Below, one piece after another: positions 1 through 7,569 of a stretch of DNA of 64,000 bases. A program made the position numbers and the translations under genes. The notes below the pieces were generated by a model. That model was given only the letters and a program-made list of their open reading frames with translations, did no database searches and was not told where the DNA came from. Source of the DNA: WTGJ01 sp965237765. GTDB lineage: Bacteria > Chloroflexota > Anaerolineae > Aggregatilineales > Phototrophicaceae. The stretch lies in contig OZ250157.1 of assembly GCA_965237765.1 (NCBI GenBank), positions 868,001 through 932,000 of the forward strand. Reading direction: 5' to 3'. Each line of letters starts with the position of its first letter. Position 1 is the first letter of the stretch.

Positions 1-1
1 A

Positions 2-214
2 GTTTCGCCAGTTTTCCAATTGGATACGAGAGAATTGCATCTTTTCGATCCCCCGGATGACCGTAATCCTCGCCATTGTAGCATCAACGCGCCACTAAGT
101 ACGCTCCAATCCACGCTCAACGTGCTACTCAAACACGAGAGCGACATCCAGAGCGCGCGGGCGGAATTGCTGCGCGCGGCGCGGATTCGGCGGAATCGTG
201 ACGAAGAAGCTTAG
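2..214 (+). CDS. C-terminal fragment of a hypothetical protein (truncated by window edge)
   Basis: The reading frame is open from the first bases of the window to a TAG at 212-214, so this is most likely the tail of a gene beginning upstream; a TTG at 20 could also start a 64-residue protein but has no clear ribosome site. The visible part is rich in Leu, Arg and Asp/Glu and probably helical near its end. No family is recognised. Its stop codon interlocks with the stop of the convergent C-S lyase gene. Confidence 0.4.
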   Translation, partial: VSPVFQLDTRELHLFDPPDDRNPRHCSINAPLSTLQSTLNVLLKHESDIQSARAELLRAARIRRNRDEEA

Positions 215-1416
215 GTCAACAAACGCTCCACCGCCGCCCGCATCCGCTCCAGGCCATCCTGCAAGATCGCGCGCGGCGTGGCGAAAGTCAGGCGCACAAA
301 ACCGGCATCGCCCGGGCCAAACCAGCCGCCACTGACCGAAACGCGCGCCTCATCAGCGAAGAATTGCTGCGGCGGCGTATCCTCCGGCAGCGGCAACCAA
401 CCGAAATCGAGCCACTGCATATAGGTGCCGGCCGGCCGCGTCAAGCCGATTTGTGGCAGGCAATCGCTCAGGTAATCGAAGGCGAAATCGCGATTCTCGC
501 GCAGGTAAGCCAGGTTGGCCGCCAGCCATACGCCGCTATCGCGATAAGCAGCCAGCCCGGCCACCATGCCGAAGGCGTTGGCATGCGGCAAGCGCCCGCC
601 CAAAAACGCTTCGTAACGCGCGCGCAGGTCATCATCCTGGACGACGGCGAAGCTAAAGGACAGGCCCGGCAAGTTGAAGGCCTTGCTGGGGGATTGCAAG
701 GTAATCGTGCGCGCGCTCAGCGCGGGCGAAAGGCTGGCAATGGGCGTATGCCGTGCTTCATCGAGCAACACCGGCGCGTGGATCTCGTCGCTGATGATCA
801 TCAAGTCATGCTCGAGGCATAATTCGCCCAGCCGCTCCAGATCCGCGCGCGAAAAAACTTCGCCCGTCGGATTGTGCGGGTTGCAAATGATGATCATCCG
901 GGTCGCCGGCGTGATGGCCGCGTGCAGGGCGTCGAAATCCATTTCGTAGCGGACGAGCGCGCCCTCTCGCAGCTGGGCGAGCGGCGCCGCTTGCAGCTGG
1001 CGGTCGGCGCGCGCCGCTGCCGCCAGGATCGGGCCGTAAAGTGGCGTCTGCACCAATAGGCCATCGCCCGGCGCGAGCAGCATCTGGCATGCCACTTCGT
1101 AGGCGGAATTCACGCCTGCTTGCAGCAGGATCTGCTCTGGCGCCACCGCCCAGCCCTGCTCGCGTCGCAACCATTCAGCAATGGCCGGTTTGAGCGCGGG
1201 GTCGGGCAGCACGTAACCAAAAGTTCCCTGGGCAGCGCGCGCGCGCAGCGCCTCGATGATGGCCGGCGCGGAGCGGAAATCCTGATCCGCCAGGAACATG
1301 GAGAGCATATCGGCGGCGATCCAATCTGCATTCCACTTCACGCTATCGCTGGCGCGGCGGTCGAGGATTTCGTCGAAGTCAAAGCCGTATTCAGCGGCGA
1401 GTGGTGTAATGGTCAT
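211..1416 (-). CDS. PLP-dependent cystathionine beta-lyase, MalY/PatB type
   Basis: Fold-type I aminotransferase-family protein of 401 residues. The sequence shows the NPHNPTG motif (179-185), SDEIH (209-213, the Asp that pairs with the pyridine nitrogen) and SPSKAFNLPG with the probable PLP lysine K245. The combination of SDEIH and the SKAFNLPG context is typical of MalY/PatB C-S lyases, which cleave cystathionine or cysteine conjugates to thiol, pyruvate and ammonia; a plain aminotransferase activity cannot be excluded. The frame stays open far upstream, but the ATG at 1416 starts the conserved N-terminus, and the upstream part is the shadow of the SWIM gene. It lies 19 bp behind the SWIM-domain gene and is probably co-transcribed. 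Cytosolic. Confidence 0.85.
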   Translation of the reverse strand: MTITPLAAEYGFDFDEILDRRASDSVKWNADWIAADMLSMFLADQDFRSAPAIIEALRARAAQGTFGYVLPDPALKPAIAEWLRREQGWAVAPEQILLQAGVNSAYEVACQMLLAPGDGLLVQTPLYGPILAAAARADRQLQAAPLAQLREGALVRYEMDFDALHAAITPATRMIIICNPHNPTGEVFSRADLERLGELCLEHDLMIISDEIHAPVLLDEARHTPIASLSPALSARTITLQSPSKAFNLPGLSFSFAVVQDDDLRARYEAFLGGRLPHANAFGMVAGLAAYRDSGVWLAANLAYLRENRDFAFDYLSDCLPQIGLTRPAGTYMQWLDFGWLPLPEDTPPQQFFADEARVSVSGGWFGPGDAGFVRLTFATPRAILQDGLERMRAAVERLLT

Positions 1417-1435
1417 GGGGCTCCTATGGATCGAG

Positions 1436-1936
1436 TCATTCTGCGGTCTCGCCGCGGCTTTGCGGGGTAACGAGTTCACCGAGCAAACGCTCCAGGGCGA
1501 TGGTGTGGCTGCTGATGCCCAGGCGGGCGAAGCTGGGCGCGTCGCAAGACCAGCGGCCGCCATCATACGAGACGCGGTGTTCGCTGTTGCTGCCGCGAAA
1601 GCGCGCCTGGAAGCGGTGGATTTGCATGCGGTCTCGTTCGGCGTAATAGCGGTTCGCCTTGTCGACGTCACTGACGACGTTCTGGTGCGGACCATAGGGC
1701 ATCGGCGCGCGCTTGAGCATCGGCCGCAGCAGCCGTTCCAGCGACATGATGTGCGGGCAAAGGCCGTGCATACCGAAGCCCGGGCAGCTGCATACCCAGC
1801 CGTCCTGATCCAGCACCAGATCGTATTCGTTATTGTCACCCTGGAAATGGAGCGTCAGCGTCTCGAAAGTAACGCGCTCGGGTTCATCGGCGTAACGCTT
1901 GGCCTTCTGCAGCTGCGAAATCATGCCGGATTCCAT
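1436..1936 (-). CDS. SWIM zinc-finger protein with a degenerate second SWIM copy
   Basis: A 166-residue protein with a SWIM-type zinc motif C49-x-C51-x8-C60-x-H62. Residues 120-153 repeat the same layout (Trp, Cys, Pro-x-Phe, His, then a shared LERLL helix) but keep only C131 and H144, so the second zinc site is probably lost. SWIM domains mediate DNA or protein contacts; the role here is unknown. The ATG at 1936 follows a GGGAGG ribosome site six bases away. It is the first gene of a probable two-gene operon with the C-S lyase. Confidence 0.75.
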   Translation of the reverse strand: MESGMISQLQKAKRYADEPERVTFETLTLHFQGDNNEYDLVLDQDGWVCSCPGFGMHGLCPHIMSLERLLRPMLKRAPMPYGPHQNVVSDVDKANRYYAERDRMQIHRFQARFRGSNSEHRVSYDGGRWSCDAPSFARLGISSHTIALERLLGELVTPQSRGETAE

Positions 1937-2076
1937 CGCTGCCTCCCGGCGCCGGGCGCGCTCGCTCGCCGAATTATCATGCGCAAATTCTAGTGTGGAG
2001 CGCGCAGAATGTCAATCACGCCGCGGCGACCAGCCTGTGCTAACATGAGGGATATCTCCGTCGGAAAGGAGCCACC

Positions 2077-2583
2077 ATGGGCGCCAAGGAACATCGCGAG
2101 CTCGCCGGGCGACGGGCTGTGAGTGTGGCCATCATCACCGTCAGCGATACGCGCACGCCCGAAACCGATGCCAACAAACACTACCTGGAAGAGCGCTTGC
2201 CGGCGCTCGGCCACCGCGTCCTCGCCTATCGCCTGATTCGCGATGAAGCGGAGCAGCTGCGCGCTGTCCTCGATGAGCTGACGGCTATGCCCGATCTGCA
2301 ATTGCTCATCTTCAACGGCGGCACGGGCATCGCCCAGCGCGATACGACCTACGACGTCATCTCGCGTTTGCTCGAAAAGCCGCTGCCGGGTTTCGGCGAG
2401 CTCTTCCGCATGCTCAGCTACGAGGAAGTGGGCGCCGCCGCGATGTTGAGCCGCGCCACGGCCGGCGTCTTCCGCGGCAAATTGGTCTTCTCGCTCCCTG
2501 GCAGCAACAACGCCGTGCGCACCGCGGTCGAGAAGCTGATCCTGCCGGAAATCGAACACCTGGCTTGGGAGATCGTCCGCTAG
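2077..2583 (+). CDS. moaB: Molybdenum cofactor biosynthesis protein B (MoaB/Mog family)
   Basis: A 168-residue MoCF-binding-domain protein. It shows the TVSDTR N-terminal strand (21-26), the NGGTG loop (80-84), PGFGELFR (104-111) and SLPGS (139-143), the molybdopterin-binding signatures. MoaB/Mog enzymes adenylylate molybdopterin before molybdate insertion. No other moa/moe gene is nearby, so the rest of the pathway must lie elsewhere. The ATG is preceded by AAAGGAG with good spacing. The stop overlaps the end of the convergent gene by 4 bp. Confidence 0.88.
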   Translation: MGAKEHRELAGRRAVSVAIITVSDTRTPETDANKHYLEERLPALGHRVLAYRLIRDEAEQLRAVLDELTAMPDLQLLIFNGGTGIAQRDTTYDVISRLLEKPLPGFGELFRMLSYEEVGAAAMLSRATAGVFRGKLVFSLPGSNNAVRTAVEKLILPEIEHLAWEIVR

Positions 2584-2861
2584 CCCCGCCGCCGCAGCTG
2601 CTGCTTACCCTTCCCCGGCAAGCGCTCGATTACGCCGCGCGCTTCCAGATCCAATTTGACGCTGATTACATACCAGCTGATGGAGCCATCGAAATCGGGC
2701 AGCAGCGCAACGCAGCGAGCCGGCAATTCGCCGAATGACAAAACCTCCGCCGCATCGATTGCTTGCAGGATAGCCGTGCGCACCGCTTCGTATTTCGCGC
2801 GCTTGATATTCACGCCCGCCTTGCCCTGCGGGTGCAACGTGAGGATTCGCTCGTCCGCCAC
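2580..2861 (-). CDS. Small conserved hypothetical protein, winged-helix-like
   Basis: A 93-residue basic protein. The N-terminus (LTLHPQGKAGVNI) followed by a helix, a short acidic helix and a C-terminal basic segment resembles small proteins annotated as DUF6958; this is a recollection, not a computed match. The middle part (SFGELPARC to SWYVISVKLDLEARGVIER) could form a winged helix, since the last stretch looks like a recognition helix plus wing. No catalytic residues are evident. It converges on moaB with a 4-bp overlap. Confidence 0.6.
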   Translation of the reverse strand: MADERILTLHPQGKAGVNIKRAKYEAVRTAILQAIDAAEVLSFGELPARCVALLPDFDGSISWYVISVKLDLEARGVIERLPGKGKQQLRRRG

Positions 2862-2893
2862 TTCACCCTCCCCTCAGTGCGCGGCCACTGCGT

Positions 2894-2899
2894 TATAAT
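2894..2899 (+). promoter_or_regulatory. Probable -10 element
   Basis: A perfect TATAAT lies 61 bp before the start of the small membrane protein gene and within the divergent region upstream of the winged-helix-like gene. No convincing -35 is visible. Confidence 0.4.
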
Positions 2900-2959
2900 G
2901 GCGGCTAGGATTTCAGCGCCATTCTGCCATGCTGGCGCGCCCTCTGAAAGGTGAAGGTG

Positions 2960-3370
2960 ATGTCCCGCCGCCGCAACCAACCCAACCTACCCGAAGAGAC
3001 GCTGCGCCGCGCGCGTAGGGCCGCGGGCCTCTTGCCGGAAGAAGAAGCGGCCGCTGAAACCCCTCCCGAAGCGCCCGAGGCGGTTGTCGCTGGCGCTATA
3101 ACTGAGGATGAAGACGATGACTCCCGCGCCGCCAAGCGCGCCGCCCGCCGCCGCCGCCGTCTGGCCCGCGCTACCGAAACCGCCCGCGCTGAGGAAAAGA
3201 TGGATGCCGCGGAAATCGCCGAACGCCTACGCGCGCCGACGCGCACGGTGAGCGAGGGCGAGCTGCGCGCCGCCTATAGCTACGTCTTGCGCGATCTGCG
3301 CAGCATGGGTATCCTGGCTGCCGCTCTGATTGGCGCGCTAGTGCTGCTCGCGCTCTTATTGGGAGTGTGA
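2960..3370 (+). CDS. Hypothetical protein with basic-rich core and C-terminal membrane anchor
   Basis: A 136-residue protein: a very basic N-terminus, a Glu/Pro/Ala-rich acidic stretch, a highly basic run of Arg/Lys-Ala repeats around residues 55-70, and a single C-terminal hydrophobic segment of about 20 residues ending at the stop (tail anchor). The ATG at 2960 is preferred over the in-frame GTG at 2951 because a GAAAGGTGA ribosome site sits just before it. Function unknown; the charge pattern suggests a membrane-tethered protein whose cytosolic part binds nucleic acid or other anionic partners. Confidence 0.6.
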   Translation: MSRRRNQPNLPEETLRRARRAAGLLPEEEAAAETPPEAPEAVVAGAITEDEDDDSRAAKRAARRRRRLARATETARAEEKMDAAEIAERLRAPTRTVSEGELRAAYSYVLRDLRSMGILAAALIGALVLLALLLGV

Positions 3371-3395
3371 TATGCTGCAATGTGGATATCCCATA

Positions 3396-3422
3396 TTGCC
3401 GAGCCCGAATTCCTGTTAGAAT
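3396..3422 (+). promoter_or_regulatory. Candidate promoter of the ferredoxin gene
   Basis: TTGCCG at 3396-3401 and TAGAAT at 3417-3422 are separated by 15 bp, shorter than ideal. They stand 40 bp before the ferredoxin start codon. Confidence 0.35.
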
Positions 3423-3461
3423 GGAATCGTCAGCGGCGGGAGTAAGCCAGCAGGAGAAACC

Positions 3462-3821
3462 ATGACCCATATCATCACCTCGCTCTGTTTGCGTGACGGC
3501 GCGTGCGTGGAAGTTTGTCCGGTGGAATGCATCATCCCGGGGCATCCCGAGAGCGAATGGCCCTGGTATTTCATCGACCCGGATACCTGCATCGATTGTG
3601 GCGCCTGCATCCCCGAATGCCCTTATGAGGCGATTTTCGTGGAGGAAGAGGTGCCGGACGAATACGAGCTGGCCGAGGGCCAGGAATACATTCCCTGGAG
3701 CAGTAAGAAGAAGCTGACGGCGGCCGGCGGTGAGGTGATCGACCTGACCGAAGACATCGAGCCGAACTACGATTTCTTCATCGACGGCCCGGGCTACGAC
3801 GCGCTGGATATGGAAGACTAG
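3462..3821 (+). CDS. Ferredoxin, Azotobacter FdI-like (probably 7Fe)
   Basis: A 119-residue electron carrier with eight cysteines: C9, C15, C19, C23 and C43, C46, C49, C53. The spacing matches Azotobacter-type 7Fe ferredoxins: by analogy C9, C15 and C53 would hold a 3Fe-4S cluster and C19, C43, C46 and C49 a 4Fe-4S cluster, with C23 free. The second cysteine of the first CxxC in FdI (C11 there) is absent, which supports a 3Fe rather than 4Fe first site. The C-terminal 60 residues are very acidic. A strong hairpin terminator follows, so the gene is probably monocistronic. Confidence 0.85.
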   Translation: MTHIITSLCLRDGACVEVCPVECIIPGHPESEWPWYFIDPDTCIDCGACIPECPYEAIFVEEEVPDEYELAEGQEYIPWSSKKKLTAAGGEVIDLTEDIEPNYDFFIDGPGYDALDMED

Positions 3822-3859
3822 CGCGACTCAGCTACACCCAGCACACATCAAGAACAAAG

Positions 3860-3899
3860 CACGCGCCCGTAGTGAGATTGCGGGCGCGTGTCGTTTGTT
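3860..3899 (+). terminator. Rho-independent terminator after the ferredoxin gene
   Basis: A 10-bp perfect stem (3860-3869 pairing with 3881-3890) with an 11-nt loop is followed by TCGTTTGTT, 40 bp after the ferredoxin stop codon. Confidence 0.8.
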
Positions 3900-4003
3900 A
3901 CAGCGCTGAAATGTCACGAGTCGTGACATTTGGGACAGGGATGGACAATGCGGGGGTTGACGGGGAATATGTGAGGCGATGAGTGAATTGCTTGAATTTA
4001 TTT

Positions 4004-4708
4004 TTATTGCGAACTCTCCTGATTGGCAATTAAATCAAAGCCAATCGGATTCGCTTCGATAAATTCAATGGCGTAACGAATGTCAATAGCACAGACAAAA
4101 CCAGGATTTTCTTTGAAATATCCAATCTTTTTATCCTCATTGTCAAATATCGGTTGCTTTATCGGTACAGGATAACTCGAGACAACGCCAGCAACACGAA
4201 AATCAACGCCTGGTTGATCTTTCGGCCTGAATACAACCGGGCCTCCACTAAAGCCCTTGTTACCTTGGCTACCAATAAAAAAGACTGATGGGTCACCCTG
4301 ATGCAATGTACTAGCAATACCTGACTTCACAATCGGGATGGGGAAATCACGATTCAGCCGCTCATGACCACTGCTCCAACCGAATGGAAAACCTAGATAA
4401 AACATTTGTTGTCCAACCATGTAACCTCCTGAGTCTGTTTCCAACGGAAAATCAGGAGAGAGTCGCATCGGGCACGCAAGGACAGCTATATCTGTGTCGT
4501 CTTCTCCTCTCCCGACAACATCAACCTTCATTACCTTCCAATTTTTTTCATGGAATATTCCGATGTCATCACCAGATTTGATGCCGTTAACTACATGTCG
4601 CGCTGTGACAAGATATTGTTTATTTTCGTGATCAATTGTGAATGCTGTACCAGACCCACAACCGTGCTTAATATTGAAAGTTCGATGGGTTACGTTTACT
4701 GTTATCAT
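4004..4708 (-). CDS. Trypsin-like serine protease, cytosolic
   Basis: A 234-residue single-domain chymotrypsin-fold (S1/DegP-like) protease. The triad is visible as H38 (TARHVV), D73 (DTDIAVL) and S154 (GFSGGPVV). No signal peptide, transmembrane segment or PDZ domain is present, unlike HtrA/DegP, so it acts in the cytosol or is exported by an unknown route. Base composition is clearly AT-richer than neighbouring genes, suggesting horizontal acquisition. It stands alone between a terminator and the L,D-transpeptidase gene. Stand-alone trypsin-like domains are sometimes defence or signalling effectors, but no partner is visible here. Confidence 0.8.
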   Translation of the reverse strand: MITVNVTHRTFNIKHGCGSGTAFTIDHENKQYLVTARHVVNGIKSGDDIGIFHEKNWKVMKVDVVGRGEDDTDIAVLACPMRLSPDFPLETDSGGYMVGQQMFYLGFPFGWSSGHERLNRDFPIPIVKSGIASTLHQGDPSVFFIGSQGNKGFSGGPVVFRPKDQPGVDFRVAGVVSSYPVPIKQPIFDNEDKKIGYFKENPGFVCAIDIRYAIEFIEANPIGFDLIANQESSQ

Positions 4709-4865
4709 GTTTCTTCCTCTTTTTCTACTGAGAGTGAATTGTGTATTTGTTACTACGAAGAGTCAATATTCTGATGCAGACAGTTTTACCTGTTGCGAAT
4801 CCAGGATAACTTGCTCTTCTACTCTTTGGGTGCTCGGATCGGCGCGGCGGCGCGTGTCGTTCGGT

Positions 4866-5960
4866 TCAATCCGAGGCCGGCGGCGCGTCCTGGGGCGGCG
4901 CACTCCGATACACATACACCTGCGTATCGATCTCCTCGACGCCGTCGGTGCCGTAAGCGCCAATCCCATCCACCGTCCACTGATACACGAAGGCGGAATC
5001 ACTGATGCTCAGGTTCACGCAACCGTGGCTCCGCGGCGCGCCGAAACCATCGTGCCAATAGGTGCCGTGGAAACCGATGCTCTCGTCGTAATAGAGCACC
5101 CAGGGCACGCTCTCCAGGCCATAGGCGTCGGGCGCGCCGGTGAAGCCGGACATGCTATCCAGATCCAAGCGCGCCCAGATTTCGTAGACGCCCAGCGGCG
5201 TAGCGCGGCCCTCGATGCCGCTGGAGACGAGCGTGGCGAATTGGGGTGTATCCTGCCAATAACCCAGTAGCACCTGCTGCGTGAGGTCGACCGCTAGCCA
5301 ACGGTCGCGCGAAATCACGCGCGGTTTCTGCGCCGGTAGGACGATCGCCAGGCGCGCCGCGGGCAGCCATTGCTCCGCGCCCACCAGGTACCAGCGCGCG
5401 CCCTCCTCGTCCTCTACGCTGGCGAAGGTATACACCAGGTCATAGCGTTGCAGCAGGGGCGCGTCCTCAGCCGCCAGGCCGCCGGGGCTTGCGGCCGGCC
5501 ACGAAGCTTTCAGCACCCAGGCGAAGGGGCGCAATGTGTCCTCTCCCAATTGCACGCCGCGGAATTCTGAGGCACGCTCGCGCTGCAAATCGGCCGCGCG
5601 CAGCCATTGACCATCCTCGTTGCGCAGCCATTGGCCATCGGCGCTCGTTTCCCGCGCGCGGATGTAGATGAGGCCATTGTTGGTACGCCCGACAGTGGTG
5701 CCATTCGGGGCGGAATAAAGCGGCGTGCCCGGCTGTTTCGCCCGCCAATACTGGTAGCCATCCAGCGTGAAATAATCGATGGGGATGGGGTCGAAATCGG
5801 GCCGCGGCGCGCTCTCGATATATGCGAGGCAGGTATCATCGGCGGCGGGAGCGGCGGCGTTGATGTTGGCGCAGGGTAACGGTAGATCGCCATTAGCGTT
5901 GGCGACGCCCACCACGGCCAATAGTATAAACGCGCCAACCTGATGTAAGAGCGACTTCAC
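4866..5960 (-). CDS. L,D-transpeptidase (YkuD family), secreted
   Basis: A 364-residue protein from the GTG at 5960, which follows an AAGG ribosome site and gives a classic signal peptide (MKSLLHQVGAFILLAVVGVA). The C-terminal YkuD domain carries FHGTYWHDGFG followed by SHGCVN with catalytic C314. These enzymes cross-link peptidoglycan stem peptides 3-3 or attach proteins. Residues about 25-200 form an N-terminal region with SH3-like stretches. An in-frame upstream ATG at 6008 would add 16 residues but spoil the signal peptide. Divergent from rsmI, with a 50-bp shared promoter region. Confidence 0.85.
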   Translation of the reverse strand: MKSLLHQVGAFILLAVVGVANANGDLPLPCANINAAAPAADDTCLAYIESAPRPDFDPIPIDYFTLDGYQYWRAKQPGTPLYSAPNGTTVGRTNNGLIYIRARETSADGQWLRNEDGQWLRAADLQRERASEFRGVQLGEDTLRPFAWVLKASWPAASPGGLAAEDAPLLQRYDLVYTFASVEDEEGARWYLVGAEQWLPAARLAIVLPAQKPRVISRDRWLAVDLTQQVLLGYWQDTPQFATLVSSGIEGRATPLGVYEIWARLDLDSMSGFTGAPDAYGLESVPWVLYYDESIGFHGTYWHDGFGAPRSHGCVNLSISDSAFVYQWTVDGIGAYGTDGVEEIDTQVYVYRSAPPQDAPPASD

Positions 5961-6010
5961 GCTGCTGCCTTGGGGTACAATGACGTTCCTAGTCGTTAAC
6001 TGGCGCATGA

Positions 6011-6859
6011 ATGGGCACACTGTACATCGTCCCCACCCCCATTGGCAACCTAGAAGATATCACCCTGCGCGCCCTGCGCTGCCTGCGCGAGGCTTCGTTC
6101 ATCGCCGCTGAAGACACGCGCCGCACGCGTCAGCTGCTCGCTCATTACGACATCCACCGCCCGCTCGTGCGCTATGACGACCACGGCGGCGCCCGCAGCG
6201 AGGGGCGCTGCCTGAGAGCGCTAGCCGCTGGCGAGGCGGTCGCCCTCGTTTCGGACGCGGGCACGCCGGGGCTGGCCGACCCGGGCTATTTGCTGATACA
6301 GGCGGCGCTAGCGGCCGGGCATACGGTCGTGCCGCTGCCGGGCGCGAACGCGGCGGTCGCTGCGCTGGCCGGCTCTGGTTTGCCGGCCAGCCGCTTCCTG
6401 CACCTCGGATTCCTGCCGCGCAAAACGGGCGCACAGCGGGAATTGCTGGCTTCGCTGCGGGAGGAGCGCGCCACCCTCGTCGCTTACGAGAGCCCGCAGC
6501 GCCTCACCGCGAGCCTGGTAGCGCTGCGCGACGCCCTCGGCGGGGCACGCAGGGTTTGCGTCGCGCGGGAAATCAGTAAACTGCACGAGGAATTCTGGCG
6601 CGGCGATCTGGCCGAGGCCGCCGCTCATTTCGCCGAAGGGGCAGTGCGCGGGGAAATCACGCTAGTCATCGCCGGCGCGGCTGGGGCAAGCGAGCGTTGG
6701 GAAGAGGCGCGGCTGCGGCGGGCATTGCGAGAGGCGTTGGCCGAGGGCAAGGCGCTGCGGGAGGCGGCGCGCGAGCTGGCACAGGAATCGGGTTGGGGGC
6801 GGCGGGCAGTCTATCAACTCGGCGTGGTAATTCGTGGGACGGCGGCCGATTCGGGCTAG
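6011..6859 (+). CDS. rsmI: 16S rRNA (cytidine1402-2'-O)-methyltransferase RsmI
   Basis: A 282-residue tetrapyrrole-methylase-fold enzyme using SAM to 2'-O-methylate C1402 in the ribosomal P site. Signatures: VPTPIGNLEDIT at the N-terminus, AEDTRRTRQLL (33-43), and VSDAGTPGLADPG around 80-92. The C-terminus is a basic helical extension common in the family. The ATG at 6011 is chosen because the conserved MGTLYIVPTP starts there; a TACAAT -10-like element lies 29 bp upstream. First of a run of ribosome/tRNA genes (rsmI, rpsD, trmB). Confidence 0.93.
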   Translation: MGTLYIVPTPIGNLEDITLRALRCLREASFIAAEDTRRTRQLLAHYDIHRPLVRYDDHGGARSEGRCLRALAAGEAVALVSDAGTPGLADPGYLLIQAALAAGHTVVPLPGANAAVAALAGSGLPASRFLHLGFLPRKTGAQRELLASLREERATLVAYESPQRLTASLVALRDALGGARRVCVAREISKLHEEFWRGDLAEAAAHFAEGAVRGEITLVIAGAAGASERWEEARLRRALREALAEGKALREAARELAQESGWGRRAVYQLGVVIRGTAADSG

Positions 6860-6914
6860 CATCGGCCGCGGATTGCGCTAGAATATCGGGCCACGCGCGA
6901 GAGTTGAGGTATCT

Positions 6915-7544
6915 ATGGCATCGTATCACGGCCCGAAAGCGAAGAAGCAGCGCCGCTTCGGCGAATTGCTCATCCCTCGCCCCAAATACCAGCGCATCCT
7001 CGAGAAGCGCGCTTACCCGCCGGGCGAACATGGGAAGGATAAGCAATACCGCTCCAACCGCCGCAGCGATTACGGCGTTCAGCTAGATGAGAAGCAGAAG
7101 CTATCCTTCGTATACAACGTGCGCGAGCGCCAACTGCGCAGCTATTACAAGCGGGCGGATAGTATGGCCGGGGCCACCGGCGATAACCTGATCGGTTTGC
7201 TCGAGCGGCGGCTGGATAACCTCGTTTATCGCGCGGGTTTCGCGGCGACGGTCTGGGCGGCGCGGCAAATCGTCGGCCATCGTCACGTCCAGGTCAATGG
7301 CGAGCGCGTGGATTTGCCTTCGTATCTCGTGAACCCAGGCGAAGTCATCTCGCTCACGCCGAAGATGCGCGGCAACGCACACGTCCAGCAATGGATGGAG
7401 CAGGTCGCCAGCAGCAATCTGCCCTATTTGCGAGTGGATAAAGAAGCCTATACGGCGACGCTGATCACGGCGCCCGAACGCTTGCAAATCCCCGTGCCGG
7501 TCGACGTGCAGCTGGTGGTGGAATACTACAACCGCCTGACCTGA
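6915..7544 (+). CDS. rpsD: 30S ribosomal protein S4
   Basis: A 209-residue S4: the basic N-terminus GPKAKKQRRFG lacks the zinc-binding cysteines (C-minus form). The PPGEHG motif and an S4 RNA-binding domain (LERRLDNLVYRAGF to NGERVDLPSYLVNPGE, about residues 95-155) follow. It nucleates assembly of the 30S body. Here it is separate from the rpsM-rpsK-rpoA operon where it usually sits. Preceded by TTGAGGT and, farther up, TAGAAT. A short gap separates it from trmB. Confidence 0.96.
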   Translation: MASYHGPKAKKQRRFGELLIPRPKYQRILEKRAYPPGEHGKDKQYRSNRRSDYGVQLDEKQKLSFVYNVRERQLRSYYKRADSMAGATGDNLIGLLERRLDNLVYRAGFAATVWAARQIVGHRHVQVNGERVDLPSYLVNPGEVISLTPKMRGNAHVQQWMEQVASSNLPYLRVDKEAYTATLITAPERLQIPVPVDVQLVVEYYNRLT

Positions 7545-7569
7545 GCGCCGCCCGCAACAAACCAACCGT

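Noticed and set aside
1417..1839. Longer open frame upstream of the MalY/PatB start, giving a 542-residue protein
   Set aside because: The extra part is antisense/out-of-frame shadow of the SWIM gene; the family N-terminus begins at the ATG at 1416.
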